64,000 nt of DNA, from the NCBI RefSeq assembly GCF_007827365.1, contig NZ_VISI01000002.1, positions 1,307,001-1,371,000 of the forward strand, given 5' to 3'. This stretch comes from Olleya sp. Hel_I_94. GTDB taxonomy: Bacteria; Bacteroidota; Bacteroidia; Flavobacteriales; Flavobacteriaceae. How positions within the stretch are numbered: position 1 is the first letter of the stretch; every line of letters begins with the position of its first letter. Below the pieces are notes generated by a model. It saw nothing but the letters and a program-made list of their open reading frames with translations, was not told where the DNA came from and did no database searches. Positions 53,879 through 63,206 of the stretch are shown here, piece after piece. The translations under genes and the position numbers were made by a program.

Positions 53879-56545
53879 ATGAAAAAACTAACCACCACAC
53901 TATTATTATTATTTTGTTGTTTTTCAATGTTTGCACAAACAGAAATATCCGGAACTGTAAAAGACAAAGCTGGATTACCAATTCCAAACGCTAACATTTT
54001 AATTATTAACTCAAACGTTGGAGCTTCTACAGATTTTGACGGAAATTTTAGTTTTACGGTACCTGAACTTACAGGGTCTAAGGAGTTACAAGTATCTTAC
54101 ATTGGCTATACTACTTTGATTAAAAAAGTAGATTTAAACGGTACGCCATTAACACTTGATATTATCTTACAAGAAGGTAATAATTTAGATGAAATTGTTC
54201 TTACAGCCTCTTCTACTTTTAGATCACAAAAACAAGCGCCTTTATCCATTAGTAGTAAAGGCATTAAAGAAATTACTAGACTATCGGCTAACAGTCAAGC
54301 AGATATTTTAAGAGATGTACCTGGTATTACTGCTGAAGGTGGTGGTGGAGAAACTGCAACCAACCTATTTGTTAGAGGTTTACCTTCTGGTGGACAATAT
54401 GTCTTTAACCCTTTACAATACGATGGTATGCCACTTATGAGCACGTTTGGATTAAACTCATCTGCACATGATGTTTACGCTAGACCTGATGTTGGTTTTA
54501 AAGGTGTCGAATTTGTTAGAGGTGGATCTGCTGTACTTTATGGTGCTGGATCAGTTGCTGGTATAATTAACTATACAAGTAAAACTGGAGATTCTAATGA
54601 CGAAAATTTAATTAATGTAGAATGGGGAAATGACGGTAGATTAAAAACTGACTTTTATACTGGTGGACAATTAGGTAGCGAAGATTCTAACACTTATTAC
54701 GCTTTTACAGGTTTTGTTAGAAAAGATGATGGTCCAATTGAAACTGGTTTAACCACAAAAGGAGTGCAGTTTAGAGGTAATATCAAACAAAAATTTGAAA
54801 ACGGATCCTTTACAGTACATGGACAATATATTAATGATAGAGCTCAATTTTACTTACCATTACCATTAGATGGAGCGTCAAGAGAACGTTTAAATGGTAA
54901 CGATGGTGAAGAAGTAAGCCAACTATTGTCTGGTGAACTAGCAAACACTTCATTTTTAACTCCAGGAGGTGTATATGAAAGTCCTATTGAAGATGGTGTC
55001 TACACAAAAGGTGGTTACCTTTTAGCAGATTTTAACTATAACCTAAATGACAATCTAAAATTTAAATCAAAAGTAAAATATGCCAACTACCAACATAATT
55101 TTGCATTATATGTAGGTGGTAGTGGTGATTATGGTAATCCAATTACTATTAATGATTATGTAGCTGCTATTGCACCAGATAATACCGCATTTAGCGCAAC
55201 ATATCAAGGTGGTGCTGGTAACCAAATTAACGGTAACGATTTAGTGGTAGAAAATCTACACGTAGATAGGTTAAGACCAATGACAGATTATTCTGGAGAG
55301 GCTAGCTTTATATTAAATTCTGATGATGGAATACACACCTATACTGCCGGAACATTCTTAGCCAGAACAGAAGCTGAAGATGTTAACTATCAATATAGAG
55401 TCCTTTCAGAATTTAATAATAATCCGCAATTAGTTAACTTAAGCTACACTGACGCTGGAGGAAATAATGTAATTTATTCTGAAGGTGGTTTATACAACAG
55501 GATTGGTATGACAGCCAATAATTACCTAACGCAAAGTAGAACTGCTTTTTATCTTACAGATGAAATGGTTTTTGACAGATGGCGTTTTGATGTTGGATTC
55601 CGTATAGAGTCTACAACTGGTACCTTTAGAAAAGGAGGATTAGAAACCACTCAAGTGTATGAAGACGCTGACTTAACAACTAATTTACAAAATGTTCAAT
55701 TTGCTGATGGTACTTTTACAACTGGCGAAATTAAAGATACAGATTGGGCATTATCATTAGCAGGTTTATACAAACTAACTGATGCCACAAATTTATATGC
55801 TAACCTCTCAAAAGGATACTTTTTTCCGCAACAACGTGGTTTTGGACCAACTCCAGGAATAAGAGATACCAATTATGAGGCTGAAACGATTTTACAAGGT
55901 GAAATGGGAGCCAAATTTGGAACAGATAAATTTTCTGGTTCTGTGGCTGCATACTATGTTGGGTTAAGCGACCGTATACGTATAGATCAAGCAATTTCTG
56001 GAGGTCAATTAGTCGATCAAGCTAGAAGTGAGCAATCAACGCAAACATTAGGTCTTGAAGCAACTGGAAGATATAAATTTACAGAGCATTTAAATGTTTC
56101 TGGGACGCTAACATACCAAGATCATGAAATTACAACTAATCAAACTGAAGATTTAGTCAATGGTACAACAAGTACTATTAATGAAGGTAATGAAATTGCA
56201 AGACAACCAAACCTTTTAGGAAACTTAGGTCTTAACTACGATAACAAAGTTTTTGATGCAAGCTTTGCTGTTAACCACACAGGAAAAAAGTTTACTGACG
56301 ACACTAATAACGTAGAGTTAGATGCTATTACAATTGCAAGATTAGGTGCTGGTTATACAATACAAACTAACGAAGATACGTCCTTACGTTTTGGATTATC
56401 TGTATTTAACTTATTTGATAGTTCTGGTATTACAGAAGGAAACCCAAGAGCTGGTATTGCTGGTCAATCTGGAGATGGCGAGTTTTTTGTTGGACGACCA
56501 ATCTTACCTAGACGTATGTTCTTAACAGCAACATTCAATTTTTAA
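53879..56545 (+). CDS. TonB-dependent receptor of the mannosylglycerate locus
   Basis: 888 residues. Signal peptide MKKLTTTLLLLFCCFSMFAQ; carboxypeptidase-like domain at about 22-105 (ISGTVKDKAGLPIPNANILI); plug domain at about 115-235 (LSANSQADILRDVPGI, FVRGLPSGGQY, FVRGGSAVLYGAGSVAGIIN); barrel to the end, with a final aromatic residue (TATFNF). It takes up a ligand over the outer membrane with TonB energy. No SusD gene accompanies it, which points to a small ligand rather than a long glycan. A terminator-like hairpin follows. Confidence 0.92.
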   Translation: MKKLTTTLLLLFCCFSMFAQTEISGTVKDKAGLPIPNANILIINSNVGASTDFDGNFSFTVPELTGSKELQVSYIGYTTLIKKVDLNGTPLTLDIILQEGNNLDEIVLTASSTFRSQKQAPLSISSKGIKEITRLSANSQADILRDVPGITAEGGGGETATNLFVRGLPSGGQYVFNPLQYDGMPLMSTFGLNSSAHDVYARPDVGFKGVEFVRGGSAVLYGAGSVAGIINYTSKTGDSNDENLINVEWGNDGRLKTDFYTGGQLGSEDSNTYYAFTGFVRKDDGPIETGLTTKGVQFRGNIKQKFENGSFTVHGQYINDRAQFYLPLPLDGASRERLNGNDGEEVSQLLSGELANTSFLTPGGVYESPIEDGVYTKGGYLLADFNYNLNDNLKFKSKVKYANYQHNFALYVGGSGDYGNPITINDYVAAIAPDNTAFSATYQGGAGNQINGNDLVVENLHVDRLRPMTDYSGEASFILNSDDGIHTYTAGTFLARTEAEDVNYQYRVLSEFNNNPQLVNLSYTDAGGNNVIYSEGGLYNRIGMTANNYLTQSRTAFYLTDEMVFDRWRFDVGFRIESTTGTFRKGGLETTQVYEDADLTTNLQNVQFADGTFTTGEIKDTDWALSLAGLYKLTDATNLYANLSKGYFFPQQRGFGPTPGIRDTNYEAETILQGEMGAKFGTDKFSGSVAAYYVGLSDRIRIDQAISGGQLVDQARSEQSTQTLGLEATGRYKFTEHLNVSGTLTYQDHEITTNQTEDLVNGTTSTINEGNEIARQPNLLGNLGLNYDNKVFDASFAVNHTGKKFTDDTNNVELDAITIARLGAGYTIQTNEDTSLRFGLSVFNLFDSSGITEGNPRAGIAGQSGDGEFFVGRPILPRRMFLTATFNF

Positions 56546-56570
56546 TTTATAATAATTTAATTAGTCATAT

Positions 56571-56616
56571 AACTCATCATTTTTTATGCTAAGTAAAGTG
56601 ATGGGTTATTTTTTTA
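56571..56616 (+). terminator. Hairpin with T-run between receptor and hydrolase genes
   Basis: AACTCATCA (56571-56579) pairs with TGATGGGTT (56599-56607) with one T-G pair, followed by ATTTTTTT. It lies 26 bases after the receptor stop and 26 before the hydrolase start, and may reduce transcription into the enzyme genes. Confidence 0.6.
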
Positions 56617-56641
56617 AAATCAAAAAAACTTACAATCTTTA

Positions 56642-57958
56642 ATGTGTATGAAGGATTTACAAAACAACGCTATTACAGTATTAAACAATAACTGGAAAGA
56701 TAAATTTAGCATTCCATGCGCAAAGCTTTACCCTTTTCAATGGTTCTGGGATTCAGGATTAATCGCAATTGGTTTTGCTCATTTTGACATGCCTAAAGCC
56801 GAAAAAGAAATAGAAACACTGCTTGATGCACAATGGAGTAATGGTTTTATTCCTCATATTATTTTTCATACCGAAACTGACACCTATTTTCCTGGACCTG
56901 ATTTTCATCGTTCAGATTTACATCCAGAATCTTCCAAAAAATATAAATCTACAGGTATGACACAACCTCCTGTTACTGGTTTTGTTTTAGAAGATTTATA
57001 CCGTATTAGCAAGGATAGAGACGCTACTTTAAAATTTATAGAGTCCGTAATTGATAAAGTGTATAAAAATCACGAATATTTTTACAACCAACGTGATCCT
57101 CAAGATGAAGGTTTAGTTTACATATACCATAACTGGGAATCAGGTACAGACAACTCTCCTATTTGGGATGATATTTGGGACACTATGAATCCTCCTGAAT
57201 ATACTTTTGAAAGACGTGACACAACACATGTTGATGCTGCACAAAGACCTTCTAAAAGAGAATACGATCATTATTTACACATTATTGAAATTGCCAAACA
57301 AAACAATTACAATGATCAAAAAATAGCAGAGCTTTCTCCCTTTTTAGTTCAAGATCCATTATTTAACGCAGTACTTTTAAAATCTAATCAAAGTCTAATA
57401 GATTTATATCGTATTATAGGAAATAAAAATAATAACGATAAAATACACCAACTTCAAAAATGGCAAGACAAAGGGACTAAATCATTTAATAATAAACTCT
57501 ATGATGAAGAACTAGGTGTTTATGTACATTACGATTTAAGAAACGAAAAATTATTAAAACACATATCTTCCTCTTCTTTTGCACCACTTTTTGCTAATCT
57601 ACCAAGTGAGACTAGAGCAGAAAAAATGGTAGATATAATGATGGAAAAATTTGGTAACCCAGATCAATATCTGTGTGCATCATTTGATCCAACTAGCGAT
57701 AGATTTAATCCTAAAAAATATTGGAGAGGTCCAGTTTGGGTGAATTTAAATTGGATGTTATATTATGGGTTAAAACAATATGGTTTTTACGACATCGCCA
57801 AAAGAATGAAGCAAGATACCATTGAGATTATTGAAAACAATGGGTTTTACGAGTATTTTGATTCTAGAAAAGAAGAACATAAAAATGGTAACGCAGGTTA
57901 TGGAGGTCATAATTTTTCATGGAGTGCTGCATTATTTATAGATTTATTAAATGAATAA
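56642..57958 (+). CDS. Mannosylglycerate/glucosylglycerate hydrolase (GH63-like)
   Basis: 438 residues, an (alpha/alpha)6 barrel with no signal peptide, so cytoplasmic. WFWDSGLIAIGFAHFD (about 34-49), QWSNGFIPHIIF (about 64-75), WESGTDNSP (165-173) with Asp170 as likely general acid, and Glu404 in GFYEYF with GGHNFSWSAA after it (421-430) as likely base. That pattern is the MgH/GgH group of GH63, which cleaves 2-O-glycosylglycerates to free sugar and glycerate. The next genes (glycerate kinase and mannose-6-phosphate isomerase) favour mannosylglycerate. A second ATG two codons in is an equally possible start. Confidence 0.82.
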   Translation: MCMKDLQNNAITVLNNNWKDKFSIPCAKLYPFQWFWDSGLIAIGFAHFDMPKAEKEIETLLDAQWSNGFIPHIIFHTETDTYFPGPDFHRSDLHPESSKKYKSTGMTQPPVTGFVLEDLYRISKDRDATLKFIESVIDKVYKNHEYFYNQRDPQDEGLVYIYHNWESGTDNSPIWDDIWDTMNPPEYTFERRDTTHVDAAQRPSKREYDHYLHIIEIAKQNNYNDQKIAELSPFLVQDPLFNAVLLKSNQSLIDLYRIIGNKNNNDKIHQLQKWQDKGTKSFNNKLYDEELGVYVHYDLRNEKLLKHISSSSFAPLFANLPSETRAEKMVDIMMEKFGNPDQYLCASFDPTSDRFNPKKYWRGPVWVNLNWMLYYGLKQYGFYDIAKRMKQDTIEIIENNGFYEYFDSRKEEHKNGNAGYGGHNFSWSAALFIDLLNE

Positions 57959-57980
57959 ATAACCCACTAGCTTTAACCAC

Positions 57981-59588
57981 ATGAATTATATAGACTACAT
58001 CATCATCATATTATATTTAATCGGATTTTTAGGGATAGGGTATTTCTTTAAAGAAAATAAAAACTCTAAAGATTACTTCCTTGGAGGTCAATCAATGGGA
58101 TGGTTTCCGTTAAGTTTATCAACTATGGCTACCCAATTATCTGCTATTAGCTTTATATCTGCACCAGCATTTGTTGGTTTAAAAGAAGGTGGTGGATTGC
58201 AATGGTTAACCTATGAGTTTGGTGTACCTTTAGCTATGGCGTTTTTACTAATTGCCATAATACCTACCTTATATAATTCTGGTATTGTTAGTGTTTATGA
58301 ATATCTAGAGCGTCGTTTTGATGCCTCTTCAAGGCTACTTATTAGTTTTGTTTTTCAAATTAGTCGCTCTGTAGCAACAGGTGTTATGGTATATACTATG
58401 GCACTTATTTTACAAGCTACCATTGGTATAGAGTTTTGGATTTCGATATTAATTATTGGTGTTATAACTATGGTATACTCCTTTCAAGGTGGAATGAAGG
58501 CTGTAATTTGGGGAGACGTCATACAAATGTGTATTCTCTTTTTTGGTATAATTATTTGCTTATTTTATGGTTTAAGCGAGCTAGGTGGTTATGATAATTT
58601 TATAAATCTTGTTGATAAAGACAGATTAACTGCAGTAGATTTTTCTAAATGGGGATTTAATAATGCCGATAAAAATGACGAATTTGGTTTTTGGCCAATG
58701 GTAATTGGAGGTTTCTTTTTGTATGCTTCCTATTATGGTACAGATCAAACACAATCACAAAGACTACTATCTGCAAAAGGATTACCTACCATAAAAAAAT
58801 TATTACTAGCTAATGGATTGTTTAGATTCCCAATTACATTAACCTATTGTGTAATGGGATTAATTTTAGGAACATTATTACTACAAGACGCTAGTTTTCA
58901 AGAGTTATTAAATACAGTTTACCAATCCAATATTACAAGTTTAGAAGGTAAAAAAGCCGACTTAATGGTACCTGTTTTTATAATTAAATACTTACCAAAT
59001 GGTGTAATCGGTATTTTAATAGTTGCAATAATGTCTGCTGCAATGTCCTCTTTAAGCAGCACAGTAAATTCATTATCTGCAGTAACCTTAGAAGACTTTA
59101 TAAAACGATTTAATCCTGATATGCCAGACAAAAAATACGTACAATACTCACGTTTATTATCTGTATTCTGGGGATTAGTGTGTTTGTTTTTTGCGTTTTT
59201 CGCCGGAAGTATAGAAGGAACTGTTATTGAGGTTATTAACAAAATAAGTTCTATTTTTTATGGTCCCATTTTAGCTGCTTTTATATTAGCTATTCTAACT
59301 AAAAAAACCCACGCTTTAGGTGCTAATATTGGTATCGTTATAGGTGTGTTATTTAATATGTATTTATGGCTATATGTACCAAGTATATTTTGGTTTTGGT
59401 GGAATGCAATAGGTTGTTTAGTAACTGTTATAATAGCCTTAATTGTAAGCTATGTTATTAAAAAAGAAACCAAACCAGGTTTAGATATTGAAGTCTATAA
59501 AGCAGGTAAAAAAGAAGTCATTATACTATTATCATACTTTGTTTTAATTGTGCTGTTTGCAATTTTTATTAGTGAAATTTTAAATTAA
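57981..59588 (+). CDS. SSS-family sodium:solute symporter
   Basis: 535 residues with 13-14 membrane helices. It opens YIDYIIIILYLIGFLGIGYF. SKDYFLGGQSMGWFPLSLS (about 29-47) and ATQLSAISFISAPAFV (about 51-66) form the sodium/substrate region and AMSSLSSTVNSLSAVTLEDF (about 353-372) is the helix-8-type segment. It should import the intact glycoside or one of its products with Na+. It is 22 bases behind the hydrolase gene and 8 before the glycerate kinase gene. Confidence 0.92.
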   Translation: MNYIDYIIIILYLIGFLGIGYFFKENKNSKDYFLGGQSMGWFPLSLSTMATQLSAISFISAPAFVGLKEGGGLQWLTYEFGVPLAMAFLLIAIIPTLYNSGIVSVYEYLERRFDASSRLLISFVFQISRSVATGVMVYTMALILQATIGIEFWISILIIGVITMVYSFQGGMKAVIWGDVIQMCILFFGIIICLFYGLSELGGYDNFINLVDKDRLTAVDFSKWGFNNADKNDEFGFWPMVIGGFFLYASYYGTDQTQSQRLLSAKGLPTIKKLLLANGLFRFPITLTYCVMGLILGTLLLQDASFQELLNTVYQSNITSLEGKKADLMVPVFIIKYLPNGVIGILIVAIMSAAMSSLSSTVNSLSAVTLEDFIKRFNPDMPDKKYVQYSRLLSVFWGLVCLFFAFFAGSIEGTVIEVINKISSIFYGPILAAFILAILTKKTHALGANIGIVIGVLFNMYLWLYVPSIFWFWWNAIGCLVTVIIALIVSYVIKKETKPGLDIEVYKAGKKEVIILLSYFVLIVLFAIFISEILN

Positions 59589-59596
59589 AAGTTAAC

Positions 59597-60730
59597 ATGA
59601 AAATAGTAATTGCTCCAGATAAGTTTAAAAATTCACTAACCAGTTTAGAGTTTTGTAATATCGTTGAAAAACAGCTTAAAAAAGAGTTGCCTTATGCCAA
59701 TATCGTAAAACTACCATTAGCAGATGGTGGTGATGGTACCATTGACATTGTCAAACATTATTTAGATGGAGAAACTATCAAGACTACAGTGTGTAACCCT
59801 TTATTTACAGCAATTGAGGCCAGCTATATTTATGCGCCAAAATATGAAACTGCATTTATAGAAATGGCAGAAGCCTCAGGCTTAAAGCTTTTAAAACCAG
59901 AGCAATTAGACTGTAAAATAACTTCAACATTTGGAACTGGCCAGCTTATTTTGGACGCTTTAAACAAAGGTGCAAAAAAAATAATACTTGGTATTGGTGG
60001 AAGTGCTACAAACGATTGTGGTATTGGCATGGCAACTGCATTAGGATACCGTTTTTTGGATAAAAAAGGTGAAATAGTAAACCCTATTGGCAAAAACCTG
60101 TCATCTATAAAATCCATTGACGTTAGTCAAGCAAATCCACAAATTTTTTCAACAGATTTTAAAATAGCTTGTGACGTTACTAATCCATTATATGGTAAAA
60201 AAGGTGCTGCTTACGTTTATGCTGCCCAAAAAGGAGCTAATCATCAAGATATTTTATTACTTAATAAAGGACTTAAAGATTTTTCAAAATTAATCAGTCA
60301 AATCTTTAAAATAGATCCACAGTCCATACCTGGTTCTGGAGCTGCAGGAGGTATGGGGATTGCTTCTAAAATATTTTTAAACGGAACGCTTGAAAGCGGA
60401 AATAAATTAATTAAACAGTTATCAAATTTTGATAATCAAATTTCAAATGCAGACTGGATTATAACTGGAGAAGGCAAATTGGATAATCAAACGTTATCCG
60501 GAAAAACTATTCAAGGTGTTTTAGATACCTCAACTAAAAATAATATTAATGTAGCAGTCTTTTGTGGTGCGATTGACATTAACGAAAAAGCACTAAAAAA
60601 CATGGGAATTAATTATGCTTCACAAATAATAAACGAAGCAAAAAACTTAGATGATGCCATGCAAAACACTAACATACATCTTAAAACTATGACTAAAAAA
60701 TTTATTGGTCATATCAAACAACTTAAATAA
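59597..60730 (+). CDS. Glycerate kinase (GlxK/GarK type)
   Basis: 377 residues. MKIVIAPDKFKNSLTSLEF, LPLADGGDGTIDIV (about 40-53), IILGIGGSATNDCGIGMATA (about 130-149), PGSGAAGGMGI and WIITGEGKLDNQTLSGK (about 287-303) are the hallmarks of the glycerate kinase type 1 family. This family mostly makes 2-phosphoglycerate, which enters lower glycolysis. In this locus it would consume the glycerate released by the hydrolase. It ends one base before the ATG of the isomerase gene. Confidence 0.95.
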   Translation: MKIVIAPDKFKNSLTSLEFCNIVEKQLKKELPYANIVKLPLADGGDGTIDIVKHYLDGETIKTTVCNPLFTAIEASYIYAPKYETAFIEMAEASGLKLLKPEQLDCKITSTFGTGQLILDALNKGAKKIILGIGGSATNDCGIGMATALGYRFLDKKGEIVNPIGKNLSSIKSIDVSQANPQIFSTDFKIACDVTNPLYGKKGAAYVYAAQKGANHQDILLLNKGLKDFSKLISQIFKIDPQSIPGSGAAGGMGIASKIFLNGTLESGNKLIKQLSNFDNQISNADWIITGEGKLDNQTLSGKTIQGVLDTSTKNNINVAVFCGAIDINEKALKNMGINYASQIINEAKNLDDAMQNTNIHLKTMTKKFIGHIKQLK

Positions 60731-60731
60731 A

Positions 60732-61709
60732 ATGAAATTATATCCCTTAACTTTCAATCCAGTTTTTAGCTACCGTATTTGGGGAGGAAACAAATTAAAA
60801 TCGGTATTAAATAAGAGTTACTCCCAAGACAACATAGGCGAATCTTGGGAGATTTCTGATGTTGAGGATAACCAAACCATTGTAAATAATGGTAATTTAA
60901 AAGGGAATACGCTAAAAGATTTAATTAAGACATTTAAAGGTAATTTTCTGGGACATAAAGTATATCAAACATTTGGCAACAACTTTCCGTTGCTAATAAA
61001 ATTTATTGATGCCAAAACACCTTTATCCATACAAGTACATCCTAGTAATCAGTTAGCTAAAAAAAGACATAATTCATTTGGTAAAAATGAAATGTGGTAC
61101 GTAATGCAAGCTGAAAATGAAGCCGAATTAATTGTAGGTTTTAATCAAAAAATTAGTAAAGAAGACTACGTAAACCACCTTAAAAACAACACCTTAAAAG
61201 ATATTTTAAATATTGAAACAGTAACATCTGGAGACACCTTTTATATTCCTACTGGACGTGTACATGCTATTGGAGCAGGTGTTTTACTTGCCGAAATCCA
61301 ACAAACCTCAAATATTACTTATCGTATTTATGATTATGATAGGATTGACAAAAAAACAGGACAAAAAAGAGAGCTACACACCAATCTAGCTTTAGACGCT
61401 ATAGACTACGATTTTTACAAAAAATATAAAACGGATTACAATCAGGTATTAAACACACCAAGTCAATTGGTAAATTCCGAGTATTTTAAAACTAATATAA
61501 TCGAATTAAACACCAAGTTAACAAGGGATGTTACAGCAATAGATTCGTTTATAATTTATATATGTGTTCTGGGAGAGGTTATAATTAACACGCCTGACGA
61601 CGCTACTAATTATAGCTTAAAAATGGGCCAAACTATTATTATTCCTGCCTGTATTAATCTAATAACAATTCATGCAAATTATGCTAAACTAATTGAAGTC
61701 TATTTGTAA
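60732..61709 (+). CDS. manA: Mannose-6-phosphate isomerase, class I
   Basis: 325 residues from the ATG at 60732; the frame is open a little further up, but this Met gives the usual beginning MKLYPLTFNPVFSYRIWGGN. The zinc ligands are in SIQVHPSNQ (about 97-105), KNEMWY (about 114-119) and GRVHAIG (about 174-180). It interconverts mannose-6-phosphate and fructose-6-phosphate. It closes the locus and would process mannose released by the hydrolase once phosphorylated. No mannose kinase is present here. Confidence 0.94.
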   Translation: MKLYPLTFNPVFSYRIWGGNKLKSVLNKSYSQDNIGESWEISDVEDNQTIVNNGNLKGNTLKDLIKTFKGNFLGHKVYQTFGNNFPLLIKFIDAKTPLSIQVHPSNQLAKKRHNSFGKNEMWYVMQAENEAELIVGFNQKISKEDYVNHLKNNTLKDILNIETVTSGDTFYIPTGRVHAIGAGVLLAEIQQTSNITYRIYDYDRIDKKTGQKRELHTNLALDAIDYDFYKKYKTDYNQVLNTPSQLVNSEYFKTNIIELNTKLTRDVTAIDSFIIYICVLGEVIINTPDDATNYSLKMGQTIIIPACINLITIHANYAKLIEVYL

Positions 61710-61716
61710 CATCTAG

Positions 61717-61755
61717 CAAAAAAAATCCCAATCTGAAAAGATTGGGATTTTTAGT
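61717..61755. terminator. Terminator at the end of the mannosylglycerate locus
   Basis: AAAAATCCCAATCT (61721-61734) and AGATTGGGATTTTT (61739-61752) form a 14-bp perfect stem on a GAAA loop. It serves manA and, by its A-run, the convergent rhodanese gene. Confidence 0.9.
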
Positions 61756-62150
61756 TAATTCTTTTTATAAGGTAATCCATCATGTTTCCATTTAGAGAAA
61801 CCACCTTGCATATCGTATATTTTTTTAAATCCTAAGTCTATCATTTTTTCGGCACACTTAGCACTTCTACCGCCTTTTTGACAATACAATAGCACAGGTT
61901 TTTCCCTATCTAAGGTTTTAATATCATCCTCAAATGTAGGCGACATAAAATCTATATTCTGTGCTGATGCAATAAATCCAGAATTGTATTCCGCTGGTGT
62001 CCTAACATCTATAAACTGAACATTATCAAGAGTCAATAGTGTTTGCATTTCCTCTGGAGAGACAACCTTTATTTCACCTTCAACATTTTTTTCACAACTC
62101 AGTGCAACAAAAACTAAACACAAACTTAATACTAATGCTATTTTTTTCAT
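61755..62150 (-). CDS. Rhodanese-domain lipoprotein
   Basis: 131 residues from the ATG at 62150, chosen because it opens directly with the lipoprotein signal MKKIALVLSLCLVFVALSC. The rhodanese domain is VQFIDVRTPAEYNSGFI (about 41-57) and the active-site Cys in LLYCQKGGRSAKCA (about 86-99). Such proteins carry sulfur or serve as protein-binding domains. It is co-oriented with a second rhodanese 11 bases upstream. Confidence 0.88.
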   Translation of the reverse strand: MKKIALVLSLCLVFVALSCEKNVEGEIKVVSPEEMQTLLTLDNVQFIDVRTPAEYNSGFIASAQNIDFMSPTFEDDIKTLDREKPVLLYCQKGGRSAKCAEKMIDLGFKKIYDMQGGFSKWKHDGLPYKKN

Positions 62151-62160
62151 ACCTTTTTTA

Positions 62161-62469
62161 TTATTCAACTGGTCCTGACCACTCACTAAATCCTCCTAGA
62201 AGATTGTAAGTAGTATCAAAGCCTAATTGATTCATTATTGCGCATGCTTGGGCACTTCTTCCACCTGATCTACAATACACGTAAAAATTCTTAGATTTAT
62301 CTAACTCCTCGACAGCATAAATAAATCCCTGTCCTTTATAAATGTCAATATGTATTGCATTAGGTATTTTTCCTTCTGCAACCTCTTCATCTGTTCTCAC
62401 ATCAAGGATGACTGCGTTATCGTCTTTTTCTAATTGGTTTACCCAATCCGATTGAATTAAATCTGCCAT
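62161..62469 (-). CDS. Single-domain rhodanese-like protein
   Basis: 102 residues. VILDVRTDEEVAEGKIPNAI (about 19-38) and the Cys in FYVYCRSGGRSAQACAIMN (about 60-78) mark a rhodanese. No signal peptide, so cytoplasmic, which makes it the partner of the neighbouring lipoprotein rhodanese on the other side of the inner membrane. The pair may have arisen by tandem duplication. Confidence 0.88.
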   Translation of the reverse strand: MADLIQSDWVNQLEKDDNAVILDVRTDEEVAEGKIPNAIHIDIYKGQGFIYAVEELDKSKNFYVYCRSGGRSAQACAIMNQLGFDTTYNLLGGFSEWSGPVE

Positions 62470-62523
62470 AATATTTATACAATTAATTTTAGCACAAAAT
62501 TAACACATATATAGTATATAGAC

Positions 62524-62560
62524 GTAAAAAAATCCGAAATGTTACATCTCGGATTTTTAT
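62524..62560 (-). terminator. Terminator of the thioredoxin pair
   Basis: AAAAATCCGA and TCGGATTTTT form the outer stem around ATG...CAT. On the minus strand a T-run follows. It separates the thioredoxin-fold genes from the rhodanese genes. Confidence 0.75.
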
Positions 62561-62582
62561 TTATTATAATTGATAGTTTTTT

Positions 62583-63203
62583 TTAAACTTTAATAGAACA
62601 ACCTATAGCTTTAGTTTCGTTAATTTTTACTTCTTTATTATTTAATAGGGCATCAACCGCATCTTCTACATACTTAGTTTTTACAGCATTTGCATCTTGA
62701 TAATTATCATCAATTGCACCAATATATTTAACTACATTTCCTTTTTGTTCTTTTTGCAAAACATACACATGTGGTGTTTTTGTTGCTCCATATTGCGGAT
62801 AAATGTCCTGACCAGCATCCATCAAATAAGGAAAAGTAAATCCTTTTTCCTTAGCTCTAGCTTTCATAGCTTCCATATTATCTCCTGGTTTAACGGTTGT
62901 ATTATTAGGCATAATGGCAATTACTGGATAACCTAGATCTGCATACTTTTTATTTAAACCTTGCACTCTATCCTCATAAGCTACTGCGTAGGGACAAGTA
63001 TTGCAGGTAAATACAACTATAAACCCTTTAGCATCTTCAAAATCTGACAAAGACACCACATTACCATCAATATTTTCAAGTTCAAAATCCGTTGCTACAT
63101 CACCTATTTTATATCCTGAATCAGCACTATTAGTCTTTGTTGTAAAAGCACTAACCGTTATTATAACGACCAACACTAAGGTTAATTTTAAAATTTTTTT
63201 CAT
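62583..63203 (-). CDS. Secreted redoxin / AhpC-TSA family protein
   Basis: 206 residues. A signal peptide (about 1-20) precedes a redoxin fold: GDVATDFELENIDGNVVSLS (about 34-53), then VVFTCNTCPYAVAYEDR (about 68-84) with a CNTC redox motif. TKTPHVYVLQ holds the cis-Pro. It should reduce or oxidise thiols in the periplasm. The gene is 3 bases behind the TlpA-like gene and ends before a terminator. Confidence 0.88.
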   Translation of the reverse strand: MKKILKLTLVLVVIITVSAFTTKTNSADSGYKIGDVATDFELENIDGNVVSLSDFEDAKGFIVVFTCNTCPYAVAYEDRVQGLNKKYADLGYPVIAIMPNNTTVKPGDNMEAMKARAKEKGFTFPYLMDAGQDIYPQYGATKTPHVYVLQKEQKGNVVKYIGAIDDNYQDANAVKTKYVEDAVDALLNNKEVKINETKAIGCSIKV

Positions 63204-63206
63204 AAT

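Noticed and set aside
56642..57958. Trehalase
   Set aside because: The fold is similar, but the WESGTDNSP and FSWSAA pattern and the glycerate kinase neighbour fit the glycosylglycerate hydrolases better.
53879..61709. Typical SusC/SusD polysaccharide utilisation locus
   Set aside because: There is a TonB receptor and a glycoside hydrolase but no SusD-like lipoprotein, and the hydrolase is of the small-glycoside GH63 type without a signal peptide.
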